From the NCBI GenBank assembly GCA_015680905.1, contig CM027384.1, forward strand, positions 71,395,501 to 71,459,500: 64,000 bases of DNA. The letters are read 5' to 3'. The stretch's first letter is position 1, and each line of letters starts with the position of its first letter. The stretch is from Coptis chinensis. Taxonomy: Eukaryota > Streptophyta > Magnoliopsida > Ranunculales > Ranunculaceae. A program made the position numbers and the translations under genes. This document shows positions 32,752 through 45,165 of this stretch, piece by piece. The notes beneath the pieces were generated by a model. That model had not been told where the DNA came from, ran no database searches, and was given only the letters and a program-made list of their open reading frames with translations.

Positions 32752-33658
32752 TAGGGGTGGCAATGGGTCGTGTTGGGTCGGGTTCGTGTCGTGTCATACT
32801 CGGGTCACGTGTTAGGAGAGCAAACCCAAACCCGACCCAATTACTAATCGTGTCAAGTTTGTCAAACCCAAAACCCAACCCGCATATGTAACGGGTTATC
32901 CAACAGGTGACCCGCTAAGCCAGCGGGTCAATTTTGGATCGGGTTAACAGATAACCCGTAAGTTCTTTTTTTTTTTGGATAAAGAATATTTATTAATCTA
33001 AATAATAAAAGAACTTGCAAAAGTGCGCAGAGTTGTTGAAGCACATGCATCTGCTGAACGCCTGAACCAAACAAGTGAAACAACTTGTTAGCCAAACAAA
33101 AAACATAACCAAACTAGAAACAACAACCATGCATGTCCAGTTTATCCACTTTGCTACCTTGTGGGCAAACCTATTATTAAATAAATGCAAATATTATTGT
33201 GACTTTGACGGCTTCATTGTTCTCTTTATATAATTGAGACTAGGGTAAGGGTTCAATGTTAATGTACGTGATAATATATTTTATTGAATGAATCTATAAT
33301 ATTCTATATCTTTGGATTGCTTAGCTTATCCTTCTAAATCTAGTTGATCATTTTTCGTTTTAGTATTTTCTTTTAGGTAATTGGGATTATGAGATTTAAT
33401 AAAATTCGGAAACATATATGTTTAAGGACTTAAAACAGGTCATACAGGTCACGGGTTGATAACCCAACCCATTGGACTCGGGAACTAATCGGGTATACTA
33501 ACGGGTTATCCGGGTCAACATGTGTGACCCTAACCCAACCCATTTATTTGACGAGTTTGGCGGGTCAACCCTTAAATGACCCAAAAGCCTTTTTTTCCAA
33601 CCCAAACCCGCTAATTTCGTGTCGGGTTAGCGGGTCATGTACAAAACTGCCACCCCTA
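32752..33658. mobile_element. hAT-like non-autonomous element inside the SANT-like pseudogene
   Basis: 907 bp with ends TAGGGGTGGCA / TGCCACCCCTA and perfect 8-bp duplication CATACGTG (32744-32751 and 33659-33666). In inverse orientation it matches the element at 24246-24929, for example AGGCTTTTGGGTCATTTAAG and TCAAATAAATGGGTTGGG, so both are one family. It holds an extra internal segment of about 220 bp (see 32966). Confidence 0.92.
32966..33186 (-). mobile_element. Possible short LINE 3' fragment nested in the hAT element
   Basis: A T run (minus-strand poly-A) is followed by a minus-strand frame ending FAHKVAKWINWTCMVV, similar to the end of the RNase H domain of plant LINE ORF2, with TAATAAATATTCTTTATCC before the A run. 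The relative at 24246 lacks this. No target duplication found, so the call is weak. Confidence 0.35.
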
Positions 33659-33720
33659 CATACGTGCAAATGAGGCTAGTGGCTTTGGTATCCTATTTGA
33701 AAGGTTAGTTGGTTTGAAGT

Positions 33721-35350
33721 AAATATAATTTTTTTTTTTTTTTGTATAACTTGTTTTGAAATTAGCTGTTGTTTCTTTTACTTGTTTAGATGATGGGGAG
33801 CATATCCAGGGAGGTGGGGGTGATGGTTCTAAAGCTCATCTGGTGGTTGCGAAGGCTTCTTGGTTGGTTAGGAAGCTACACTAAGTAGGGTTTTGAGGCG
33901 AACTTGTTACTTGTTTATGTTTTGAGTATTACTAAGTTTATTTTGGATATTGTGGTGATTAACTGATAATGTGGTGTTAAATTTCCTTCGGATATTACTT
34001 TATTGATCTTTGGGATATATATTATGTTGTTGATGTTATTTTATACATGTGAATTGCAATATCATGGATTATTAATTGTTTGCATTATAAACAACGTAAC
34101 TGGCACTATGTCGAGTGACGCTTATAATTATTGCAAGTAATTATGGATGATATTTTATTGTGTGTATGTTGCGTAGTGTATGTGGGTGTGTTAGTATGAG
34201 GTTCCATGGAGAGAGTGATGGGAGGTGGTGTGTGTCGGCTGGTAGTGTGTATGTGAGTGTGTGCTGGCAGGTGGTGGTGGTAGTGTGTTGAGTGTGCTGG
34301 ACTAGTGGTGTGGTGGTGACTACCTGCTGTTGCTGGGTGACTACATGCTGATGCTGGGTGTGGTGGTGACTGCTGCTGCTGGTTACTAGTGGTGTGAAGT
34401 GTGGAGTGTTCTACTACTGCTGCTAGTGATGATATGTAACTCAGATCCCAGCATTGAATTTTCTGTTCTTAATCTGAATGCCGCAAGGTAGCGGTCGAAG
34501 CATGTGAAAGGTTCTAAATGGACAAGGGGCATGTATTTGTTTTGTTTCCTTTTGGATGAAAGACGTGAAGAGAGAGATGACAAAGTAAGACTTTGTGTTG
34601 CATAAAGTATTACGTACGAGTTTCTGAACGTTTTTTGTAAGCTTTCTTGTAATTACCTCAACTGGTTTAAGTCTGTCTAGCTTTTTATATGTACTTCTCG
34701 TAGTGCAAAATTTATATGGGTCTTGAACTAAATCACAATCTAAATTAATTGCATGATTAGGTTTTAAGTCGTGTGTTCATAGAAATCGTGTCTAGGGAGC
34801 ACAAAATTGTATGAACAAGACATGGATTTGCTCATTTGCATTTGCACAACTTCACTTGCGAAAAGAAGGGATACCTTTACAAAATAACAATGGCAAAAAC
34901 ACAGGCAAATCTAACACCCCGTTAAAATCTACCGCAAGATTCTCCGTCCCTTTGTCATCTCTTGGTTGGGCCCAATGGGCCTTTGGGAAATGGAGTGGGT
35001 TTGAAACTTTGAAATAAATCTCAAATAACTCCCGATATTCCAACCATACCGAAAAAGTAACTAACGAGAAGAAAAAAAAAGGTAATCTTCGTCGGCCTCT
35101 ATCTTTTTTATCTTTCTCCCGCTCTCTCTCTCAGAGAGATTCACAATAAGATTCTGATAATGGGTTCTCATGCAATCAAGGTTAGAGTAAAAGAATAAAA
35201 AGCTTTCAACTTTATTATTACTTTTCCTACTAGTATTAATATTAACTATAATTATTCCTAGGGTTCATATATATATATATATATATATATGTTTCCTTAT
35301 TTCCATTCCCCCACATCTTGAATTTCTTGCGTTGACTATTTTTAACTATT
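33721..35350. other. Region between SANT-like pseudogene and XS gene
   Basis: 33780-33900 may hold more pseudogene exon sequence (LVVAKASWLVRKLH) but nothing firm. 34170-34430 is a GT/CTG-rich low-complexity stretch. 35100-35350 is the probable 5' untranslated region of the XS gene, with a short upstream ORF (ATG 35160, 12 codons) and an (AT)n tract at 35268-35290. Confidence 0.4.
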
Positions 35351-38300
35351 ATGAGACCTAGGGGATTTGGTAAAGGTCGGTACCGGTCCCGGTCACCGAA
35401 GAGGCGGGTAACTAATGAAAGACATTATGAATCATATGGAGAGAGGAGGCAGTTGCAACGGGGCTCGTTGAGGAGTTTGAGTCCTCGTCGCGATACGAGG
35501 AGTAATAGAAGGAGTAGTTCAAGTGAGAGGAGAGAGTATGTTTTACGAGATCATTTGTTGAAATCAAGGAAACCACCACATGAGGAGGGGTTTATGCGTA
35601 GAGGCACTCCTTTGAATGATTACCGACGGGAGAAATATTCAGTGGCTCAGCCTAGTTTGAAGTATAATGGTAGTGGTGGTGGTTCTTCGGGTGTGAGTGG
35701 ACGTGGTATGTTTGTTGATGGTGTTACTCGGACTTACAATGGATTACCATCGAATGAAATGGGCGGTTTGAATTCACACGGTCGAAACTTTTTGTCATCG
35801 TCATCATCGGGGAACTTTCACAAGGGTGATGATGATCTTCGTTACAGAAACCGCTTGAATGCAACAAGAGACGAAAAATCAGTGTTTTCTTCGAGGAATG
35901 TTGCGTATCCTACCATTGGAATGTCTCAGTCCAAGGCTTTACAAATCCCGTCATCAGCATATCAAAAGGATGAATACAATGGGGCTCGAACTATGGACTC
36001 TGCAAGATACCAAAACAATGTGTCCTACTCGCAGGGTTCATATAGTGGGGAGAATCGAGATTATGCAACTGTGAGGAGGGAGAAGGATTATCCGGGTTAT
36101 CACTCTGATGAAGTATTCAGAAAAATGCAACCAAGTACTCAAGAAGACTGTGTACCATCCAGGAAACATTCTGTGGATCTGGTTGAAAACACATTTTATG
36201 ATACAAAAGGCTCTCATGGAAGACCGGCGGATGGCAGTATGAGGGACAACCAGTCTTTGCAAGAAGAACCAGTCTCAAGCTACCCTAACATGAATAGAAA
36301 GCTAGCTAGAGTGCGGGAGGCGGAACCATTGAGTACTGGGAGTAAATATCTTGAGTTTGGAGCAAGAGTATCTGGGAAACATGGAAATTCTCAACCCATG
36401 CGAGGTCATGGTTTAGGAGTGGAAGCAGGTCATGCATTTTACAAAGAAAGATTGATTAGTCCACCAAGACCCGAACATGATCCAGATATGTATCGACTCG
36501 ATGCGAGTCCTCCACAAAGGTCGAGGGTAGAGGAGGTGGACAAATATGATCAATTTGCAGGGGTGCAGAAAAGGAAGTATAGTAAGGATGAGGAGAGGAG
36601 TATACATGAGGTAGGGGACGTGGACAAATATGATCCATTGACAAGGGTGCAGAAAAGGAACTATGGTAAGGATGAGGAGAGTATGCATGAGGTCGAGGAA
36701 GTGGACAAATATGATCCGTTGGTAAGGGTGCAGAAGAGGAAGTGTAGTAAGGACGGGGAGAGGAGTATACATGAGGTAGAGGAAGTGAACAAATATTATC
36801 CGTTGGTAAGGATGCAAAAAGGAAGTGTAGTAAAGACGAGGAGAGGAGTGTACATGAGGGAGAGGACGTGGACAAATATGATCCATTGGTAAGGGTGCAG
36901 AAAAGGAGGTATTGTAAGGAAGAGGAGATGACTATACATGAGGTAGAGGGTGCAGACAAGTATGACCCATCGGTAAGGGTGCAGAAAAGGAACTATAGTA
37001 CGGATGAGGAGATGAATATACATGGTCTTAGAATCACTGTCCCAAGCTGTGGGAATAGCTCTAGGCAGGTGCAAGATTTAAGTAATGTTGACGAACAGTC
37101 GGCAGGAGAAGATGTTAATGCTTTGCCATCTTGTGAAAAGTCAAAGCCACCTCGTAAAAAATCAGCATTCTCTCGCCTCCAGTATAAGAAAGTTAGAGTT
37201 TCTGCCACTCAACGTCTATCTTTAAATGGGCAAGGGTGTGCAACTAAGCACAGTATCTTGAATGGTGGAAGGCCGAGCATTAAAAAACGGTTGACACTAG
37301 TTCCTCTAAATGTGCAAGGTCCAAACCTTTTAGAGAGAAGACAAGATCTTCATAAATCCAACAAATCTCAGAAAAGAAGCTTAAAAGATCGGCTTAGCAT
37401 AGTGCATGAAGATACTGCCGGTGCTTCAGAAGGCAAGGCGTTACCTGTAAAAGCTGACCCACCTGAAAAGTCGGAGGAGTTTAAGCATCTGGTACATAGA
37501 GCTTTCCTTCGATATTCTAAGCAGTTGAATGAAACCCCGGCTCAACGAAGAAGATACAAGGAGCAAGGAGAGCCTGGTAGTCTTCTGTGCAACGTATGTG
37601 GCAGGTCTGTTTTCTATCTCACAATGACTTTGAAAGTGGATAACCTTTTAATAGCTATTGATTCTCAAGTTTCTTTATCCTATTCACAATATTTTGTTCA
37701 AGAGAGTACCAGTAGCTACCCGTTTTAAGAATTTAAGGATCTTGTAAGATTTTGTTTGATACTTTTTCTCTGGATACCATGAATTTGGAAAGACTAGTAT
37801 TGCTTGAGTGATTAGTTTTGGATAACTTTTGAGGTGGGAGTGTGGGACAAACAAGACATAGCGTCCTTTTCTATCCAAAGAAATGAGGATAATATTGGGG
37901 ACGTTGAATTAACAAATTTGTGTAAAAGAGTTTTGTGTATATTGGAAGTCAGTCTTACAAGGAAAGCTAAGGTTGGAGAGTGTTTTATAGTTATCTATAT
38001 TATTCGACTACTGTTATCATCAACTGGTCATACCATTTAGTGTTTGGTGGATTTAATCAAAGACATTGTCACTGGAAGGAACAGTGTGGAAGTTGGAAAA
38101 ACCATATGGTGCAAATATATCCTATGGTTACGGGAGATGGATAAGAATGGATATTAAGCACGGTTTACCCAAGGTTGACCTTATGTGGATGAGGAGGTGT
38201 GGGCTGTCTGGTCGGGAAGGCGTAAACGCGTGATGATTTTTTTCCTATCATGGATTCCTGGGGAAAGTTGTATACTATGGTGTATTATTGTCTTTTAGGG

Positions 38301-40736
38301 GCTTTAATTTACAGACAGACATCTTTAATTGGAATGGAACGTTATGTCGTAAGTTACACTGACATGGACACTTGTGTCCATATCCGACACGAATACGAAG
38401 TGTCTGACATGGTGAAATGTCAAAAGTTGAGGTATATCACATACAATGTGATTATATCGCATATAATCCGTGTGTGGCCGACCGACACGGATTATATTAT
38501 ATTTAAAATTCGGCGTCTCCATGTAACATAGGTTATGACTTAATATTTAGGACACTACAATTTGTTAACAAGGACCTATGGCACCATATACTTCCTTTCA
38601 ATTATTCATATTATAATCGCAACTTATTAGGATTAGAATCGTGAAACACCTTTAAACATTCGGGAAAATGTCGTCTGAAGTTCTATACTAAACATGTCAA
38701 TTCTATTTTAGGTCTTTAATTTTGATGGAAGATGCTGTATTGATGTCTTTTGGGTGCTTTAATGCCGATCAATGTGCTATTTATTCTGGACTGGTAGTAG
38801 ATTTACACCTGTCAATTACTTAATCATTGCTTGTTGTAGCAGATCCTGCACCATGATTATGATCGTTATTTGCATTGAACCTTCATTTCGTGATGTAGGT
38901 TGAAACTTGAAAGAATCATATATACTTTTCCATAAGTTTATCATTTTTTCATATTTTCCTTATTTATTAGCCTCTCAATACTCTCCAGATCTACATACTC
39001 TTACCCCAATTGCATTGTCAAATATTTTCCCTTTCTCTCAATATTCTCTCTCTTCAGCCAGATGGTGAAAAGAAGAAAAAAAAAAAATCTTTATTGCAAT
39101 TTACAACTCTCTTAAGTGTTTTAGAATGATGGCGTTGTTCAGAAGAAGAAGAGAAGAGTTTCTCTCCTCTATAAACATAGTTTTTGAATAGATGAAACGG
39201 AAGATTATGAAGAAGAAGAGAAGAGTTTCTCTTCTCTATAAACATAGTTTTTGAATAGATGAAACGGCTCCTCCAAAATAAACTATTGATGCGGCAGAGA
39301 TCAATATTGAAGGAAGAGTTTGTCCTGAAAAAAAGGAGGGGAGCATAATACAAATTTGTCATTTGTACTTTCATCACCCCATATAGGTTCAAACAGTACT
39401 TATGATTTCCTACAGAGTTCACTATATACTTCTGTGCCAGATTAGTTACGACCTACGACCAGTTTTGTTGTAAAACAATTTTATTGTGTAGTATTTTAAC
39501 GGATGTGAGTTACTTAGATTGTGGTCTTCTTCTGTGCAATTGGTTTAGGTAGATCTGAAGCTCCACTTTTGATGTTTAGTGACCTTGGAGTTACTTTGGT
39601 TTCTTGATTTCTTGTTGACAGTACTAAGCTATGTTTATTTCTAGTCCTTACCTTAATTAGTTGCATGTCCGAGAGGAGTGCTTTTTTTGTGGTGTTTCAG
39701 AGAGGAGTTTCATTCTTATTTTTGTCTTTTGTTGTTGTTGGGTGTTTGTTTTCTTTAATGCTTTTGTTCTCTCTATGTGCTTAACGTTTCCTACTTTACC
39801 TGATTGTACAGCCCAAATCAGTTTGTGGACACACGCAGCTTAGTATCACATGCCTTCTCATCATTTAAGGTTGGGCTGAGAGCAGATCATTTGGGTCTCC
39901 ATCAAGCACTTTGTGTTTTAATGGGATGGAATAGTGTCGTGGTCCCTGGCAATACCTGGGTCCACCAGGGGTTACCAATTGAGGAAGCTTTAGCTGTGAA
40001 GGAGGACCTTATTGTCTGGCCTCCAGTTGTCATCGTCCATAATAGTTCCATTGGAAGCAAGAGTCCAGATGATCGGAAGCTTGTGAGTGTTGAAGAAATG
40101 CAAACTATACTAAGAGGTATGTAAGTTTCAGTTGGACTTTCATTTGTCACTGCTTGATCTTTCAGAAATTTTATTCAGGACCAAAAAAAAGAAAAATAGT
40201 TCCGTGTCTATTCTCTCTGCTCAAATTTTAAATTTGCATTCTAGTTGACAGTTCGCATCTAGGGATTTTTGGTCGGACATTGACCTCATGTAGTGATTTT
40301 AACTGTTCCATCTTTTTGAGGCTTTTTTGGTCTTCTCTAGTCTTCCTGCCAATGGCATTCTCTCCTTTTCTTTGCAGACATAGGATTTAGTTTGGAAACA
40401 ACTAAGGTGTGCCGTGGGAAGCCTGCCAATCATAGTATTATGGTGGTGAAGTTCATGCCCACCTTCTCTGGGTTGCAAGAAGCAGAGAGGCTTCATAAGT
40501 ATTATGCTGACAAGAAGCGCGGGAGGGAAGAGTTCCAACAGATCAGTTCTAACAAATGTAACATTGGCGAGGAATCTAGAGAGGTTCAAGTGGACAAACT
40601 GGAATTTGTTCTATACGGGTACTTGGGAATTTCTGAGGACTTGGATAAACTTGAGTTTGAGACTAAGAAGAGATCTGTGGTGAAGAGCAAGAAGGATATT
40701 CAGACAATTGCAGATGCGCCTGTCGAAACTGACTAG
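35351..40736 (+). CDS. zf-XS/XS-domain protein with SR-rich N terminus and 28-residue repeats; frameshifted in this sequence
   Basis: Three exons join in phase: 35351-37604, 39812-40116, 40378-40736 (GT/AG at all four sites). Exon 1 codes an Arg/Ser-rich start (GRYRSRSPKRR), a long disordered region and six copies of a 28-residue repeat (VDKYDPLVRVQKRKYSKDEE type). The CNVCG at the end of exon 1 joins SPNQFVDTRSLVSHAF in exon 2, a zinc-finger-like CxxC...H. Exons 2-3 hold the XS domain (IVWPPVVIVHN ... MVVKFMPTFSGLQEAERLHKYYA), an RNA-recognition-like fold known from SGS3 and FDM proteins of RNA silencing. One base is missing in repeat 5 (about 36816-36822), giving a premature stop at 36890-36892. 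Total coding length is one base short of a multiple of three, consistent with a single deletion. This may be real or a sequencing error in the A run. Confidence 0.82.
36529..37025 (+). repeat. Coding tandem repeat, 84-bp unit, six copies
   Basis: ACAAATATGATCC-type starts occur at 36541, 36625, 36706, 36790, 36873 and 36957: steps of 84, 81, 84, 83 and 84. The steps of 84 and 81 keep the frame; the 83 step is the 1-base deletion. The protein unit is highly charged (Lys/Asp/Glu). Confidence 0.92.
37605..39811 (+). other. Intron 1 of the XS gene
   Basis: Starts GTCTGT and ends TTGTACAG. About 2.2 kb, unusually long for the locus. It holds a 68-bp step direct duplication (about 39140-39260, GAAGAAGAAGAGAAGAGTTTCTC...GAATAGATGAAACGG) and repeat-like sequence around 38340-38530 rich in CGACACG words. 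Confidence 0.75.
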
Positions 40737-42684
40737 ATGAGTAGATGGGACACTTTTGCATTGCATGTACCTAGGTAAAGATTGCAAAAGTAAAAAGTGG
40801 GAGGGTAAGGTACTTGGAAAGATGAAAGCAAAATTTGGTGGATATGAAGTTTAAGATGAGATCGCCTACAGAAGGACAATCCATGTTTTTTAAATGCTTG
40901 ACCTCAGATTATTTAGTAAATACACTTGAGTGCCAGAATTTAAATTCATGGAGGGGCATTAAGAGTTGGAGGGGTTGCAACCCAAAGTCCTTGGTGTAGG
41001 TGGTCTATTATCTCAAACTTTGCCATGGAGTTTGCAATCATCATTTCAAGACCTTTTATGCCACTTCTGTGGGAAATATTTCCCACATTTTACTCTGCAG
41101 TCTTTAGTTATGGCATGCCTGGCATTTAACAGTAAGTAAAAGCTGATATCGGGAGCTCCCATTTGTCGATCAGTGATTTTTCATTTTTGTGCTGATCAAA
41201 CTTGGGGTTTAGTGGCCAAAGTTTTGGTCCTAAGGATCCAGTTTTGAATTTTATTTGCTAATGGAGTAACAATGAACTTGTAAATTTTTGCCATTATTGT
41301 TGTTTGTTTTATAGTGATCAGCTTTAACCTTATATGGTTTAACAAATGCTAAAGAAGCTGCCTGATTTAGCACGTAGTACCTTTTTACGGGAAGACTTTT
41401 CTGGAAATTTATGCCATATAGAAGTCCACAAAGATATGAAATGTTCTGTTTTAGGATCTACTAAAATGTTATATTTCAGAGGTGTATCACTGTGTTCCTT
41501 GGTGTTTTTTGTGAGTGCAAATTTGTTGCACACATTTTGGGAGTGTATATGGTAGTCCATGTAACCCACACATGATTCATCTCATATGGCTTGACGGCCT
41601 TCTCCTTTTCTGGTCCTTTTGGTAAGAGTGAGCATAGCAGCTCGTATGTGTGGAAAACTTGTTGAATAGCTTGCAAAGTTGTATGATAAATGGGAGTTAA
41701 AAGTTTAGGGTTTTGCAGGTTGAAAGAACAAATTCTTCCAAGAATTCTTTGCCAACATCTGTACTAACATCATATGAACTGTTACTGCATACTTGCATAG
41801 TGCTCTTTTGATCTTGTGGATAAGTAATTAAACTCTGAATGTCCTGTATGTGCAGGAGGAAGTTTTTCAATGATGATTCTCAGTTCTTTCTATTAGGTTA
41901 TAGTTGTAGAGATATATCATTAGGTCACAGTAGATTTGGCTGTGTTGTGGTAATCTTTCATTTTATACCTGCGGAGGGATTGAACAGTAAACATCATTGT
42001 GAATAATTTCACAGCTTTTGCTACACTAGGTTCGAACATGTGAACCCAAATCTTTGTTAGGATTGTGTTCGTGGATTTATAACCCCGACTTGCGTCAGGT
42101 GCTCCTGTCTGGAATTAAGAAAAATAGTTATCGCCATCATCTGCATCTTTAGTAATCAAGAGATCTTTAGTAATCAAGAGTTCGATACAATGATATCTGA
42201 CATTAAGTACGCTAGGCACTGATGCACACTATACATAAGTTGAAAGTTCCGAGTAAAACTGAAAACAGTATAGTTTACTTTGTGTTATGAAGGTACGCTC
42301 AAGGAGACATGACATTAGTTTTGCTGGAGGGATTAATTTTTCTTGGTAAACGTTTGGATGGGAGTCCGGGTGGTTGTCCAAATGTGGGTTTGCATGCCTT
42401 AGTACCTCCTCGAGACTTCGACGCGAGTTGACCTGCACAGCTGAAAATGTGATCTTAGTTTGGCATTATGCAAGTTAAATATCTCAAAGTGGGAGTGCTC
42501 ACGTGAATTTTAGTAGGTCTTGACTTTATTTTGTTAAGAGAGTCTGGATGAGAACACTACTGTGGATGAGAGAACACCACTGTTTCGTTTCGTGTAGTCC
42601 GGATGAGAACACTACTGTTTCGTATCTCTCTCTCTATATGTGTGCAATGCGAAATGCTTTGTTTCGCGTCTCTTTTTATACAGG
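40737..42684. other. Intergenic region after the XS gene
   Basis: Probable 3' flank of the XS gene, then nothing recognisable except small duplications (for example ATCTTTAGTAATCAAGAG twice at about 42150-42180). Confidence 0.4.
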
Positions 42685-42689
42685 CTTTA

Positions 42690-43912
42690 AAAGAACTCAA
42701 ATATCCTAAATATCGGCAGTGGGAAGGTCTGAGGAACTTGATATATGCAAGTATGTCTGAGGAAAATTATAATACTGCTGAAACTTTTAGGGTTGAGCTT
42801 GAGAGGCTTATAGAACATGAAGAGAGTTTCTGGTAGCAAAAAACTTGTTTCAACTGTTAAAGAAGGTGGTAGAAATATCAAATTCTTCTACCTCTCGATT
42901 GTGTTTAGAAGAAGGAAAAATCATATTACCAGAATCATAGATGACTCTGGTGATTGGATGGAAGACAGAAAAGATATTGGAAATACTATAAACTCATACT
43001 TCACAAAACTGTTCAATACAGACAATCCTATACCTGATCCCATCATTTTAAACCTTTTCAAACCTATTGTAACTCAAAATGAGAATTCTCTACTCACTAG
43101 AATACCAACTACTTCAGAGATTTGGAGTGTTGTCAAAAAATTTAGTAGCCTCAAATCACCTGGGCCTAATGGCTTCCAGGGTGTTTTTTACAAACAGTAT
43201 TGGGACATCATTTCTCATACTGTTATACAAACAGCTCAATTTTTTTTTGTTTATGGTGATCTCCCTCCCACTCTCAATGAAACTTTCATCACCTTAATAC
43301 CAAAGATAATCAATCTAGATCACATTTCCAAATTCAGGCCTATAAGCATTAGCAACTTTAGCTACAAGATCATTTCCAAAATTTTAGCAAACATATTTAA
43401 GCCTTTGTTTCACAAGATCATCTCTCCTTTTCAAGGAGCTTTTATCAAGGGTAGATCTATAGGTGATACTACTAGCATGGCTAGTGAAATTTTGCATAAT
43501 TTGAAGAAGATGGAGAAAAAGAAACAAGGTTGGATGGCTGTCAAACTTGATATGGCCAAGACTTTTGACAGATTGGAATGGAAGTTTATTGAAGATATAT
43601 TCCAACAGTTGGGTTTCTATGAAAAGTGGAGAGAGTTGATCAAGACTTGTATCTCCACTGTCACATATAATGTTCTCTTAAATAGATCCCTTTTGTCCAA
43701 AGTATTTCCCTTTAGAGGAATCAAGCAGGGGGATCTTTTATCCCCTTATTTGTTTATTCTTGCTTCAGAAGCCATTTCTAGGCTCTTGGCTCAGGCAGAA
43801 CATCAAAATCTCATCCATGGCATAAAACTTAAGCTTCATAACCCATCTATCTCCCACCTTCTCTATGTAGATGATCTTATTATATTCTGCAAGGCTATTG
43901 ATATTAACACTT
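42690..43912 (+). mobile_element. LINE (L1-type) ORF2 fragment, reverse transcriptase
   Basis: A minus-free frame from 42817 reads KNHITRIIDDSGDW, SSLKSPGPNGFQGVFYKQYW, TLIPKI, FRPISISNFSYKIISKILAN, FQGAFIKGRSI, KLDMAKTFDRLEW (catalytic Asp), GIKQGDLLSPYLFILASEAI and YVDDLIIF (catalytic YxDD). This is the plant LINE RT. The section just before (VELERLIEHEESFW) is the usual lead-in in another frame, so the 5' part is frameshifted and truncated; the left limit lies somewhere between 42685 and 42790. The endonuclease is missing. On the right, the RT stops at about 43912 where an LTR begins. Confidence 0.85.
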
Positions 43913-44482
43913 TGCGGTGTAAAGAATTGAAGTTCCTTATCCGTTTCGTTGCTAACTCAATGATCACTTAATCACTATTTTTCGGTTTTTCTAGTTCGAG
44001 TAGGGGTTCGTTCCAACCTAAGTTCTAGAATATATTACCAAGCTTTAGTTTGCTCATTTAGGAAACTAATGAGTAATGCTTTTATGCTAAGTCTTGATTT
44101 GTTTTACTTCCTAACGGACACTTATCATGCAAGACACAAAAACAGATCAAAGTTGATAGTTAACAAGCTAAATAAAGAGAGAAAGGGTAGAAGATTATGC
44201 TACTCATGCAAGGTCTCACTATATTCCTTCTAGAATTAGATTACTACAATCTCTAATTTGTTTTGGGTTCATTAACAAACTCCAAACGGATTAAGAATCG
44301 ATCCCTAGCGAGATAAACTCATCTCTAAGTCCATCTTACTAGTATATGAAGTTGAACTGATATTTCATCTCTGAAATACCATCTCAACTCCTGGACTCAT
44401 AAAACATACTCTTGTCAAATAGAGGAATATGAGGTCAAATAGGACGCGGGTGCGCGACTAGCCCAGGCGTGAAAAGGGTGGT

Positions 44483-44923
44483 TGTATGTACCACCATATT
44501 AGTACCCTTACTAATGAATTCCATTGGGGTCTTTACATTAAGTCTAAAAGACCGATCCTTGGTTACCTGGACGGCTCACAGTTCCAGTTAGCCACTTGAA
44601 TGGCTCATAGTTCCAGTTAGCCACTTAGACGGCTCACATGTTAAGTTAGACATCAGGACAGCCCACAAGTCCAGTCAATCACCTGAGCCGGTCTCATGTT
44701 TAGTTAACCAGTCCTATCTAGTGAGAGTCCTTGTGCTCTCAGAACTCTTATTTTATATTTCTATAAATAGGACTCTTCACATGACAAACAACTACGTTTT
44801 GGAGACTTGATTCTGGAAACATATTCTAGATACGTAGGCAACCATTAAAGGCACAGTCTCACTCTTTATACAACATCTTCCCTTGCAGATTCAATAGTGT
44901 CTGGTCAAATTCTTACCCAAACA
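44483..44923 (+). repeat. 5' LTR of gypsy element 2
   Basis: 441 bp. Contains a series of short GGCTCACAGTTCCAGTTAGCCACTTG-type repeats and a TATA box CTATAAATAGGAC at about 44762. TG...CA ends. Confidence 0.9.
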
Positions 44924-44927
44924 TAAT

Positions 44928-44941
44928 TGGTGCCGTCTGCG
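44928..44941 (+). other. Primer-binding site of gypsy element 2
   Basis: TGGTGCCGTCTGCG, four bases after the LTR, is close to the tRNA-Lys-type TGGCGCCGTCTGTG with two changes. Confidence 0.65.
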
Positions 44942-44991
44942 ATTCTTATTAACGTTCCCTCTTCCACGTCTCTCTCTCTCAATCTTTGTCA

Positions 44992-45165
44992 ATGGCTACT
45001 ATAACAAGATCTCTAGCGAACAAGCAGGCAAGAGCACAACCATCTGAGGGAAACAATCAACAAAATGCTAAAGTTTGTGTCGATCAATTTGCATCAAACC
45101 AACAGGCTCCACCTTTGTTGCTTCCAATACCAAGACAACGCAGATCTAAATTTCCAAGGTCATAG
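44992..45165 (+). pseudogene. gag start of gypsy element 2
   Basis: ATG at 44992 begins MATITRSLANKQARAQPSEG and ends at TAG 45163-45165. Beyond it the same frame continues 60-odd codons with an acidic DLDEDPDAGVDPVADPEN stretch, so the stop is probably a mutation. Later gag (45340-46100) is not recognisable. Confidence 0.6.

Larger units (their letters stand above)
32440..33720 (+). pseudogene. MYB/SANT-like DNA-binding gene fragment, interrupted by a hAT element and a stop
   Basis: The host frame reads MNSLSGGVNVKMDEGNGKRK...EGEKMRST, then a TGA (32535-32537), then VRWYPDMEAILIEVLSEEL, WRSESLKHAANEINKRLG, DNVRSRLKSMKRAWLDDIR up to 32751. After the hAT element the frame resumes at 33667 with ANEASGFGILFER. 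This is the plant MYB/SANT-like domain (Myb_DNA-bind_3 type, W-pattern ..W.P.M...L...L.E....G.....W....F..A...L......V..R....K). The TGA stands where this family usually has a Trp. The gene is dead; members are DNA-binding proteins related to Harbinger-transposon accessory proteins. Confidence 0.72.

Noticed and set aside
34170-34430. GT/CTG-rich stretch as a coding or satellite feature
   Set aside because: Low complexity without a fixed period or open frame.
42685-42780. Separate host exon (LKELKYPKYRQWEGLRNLIYAS)
   Set aside because: An acceptor-like TACAG precedes it and the text is not clearly LINE, but it runs straight into LINE coding sequence and no family is recognised; left as the uncertain left edge of the LINE.
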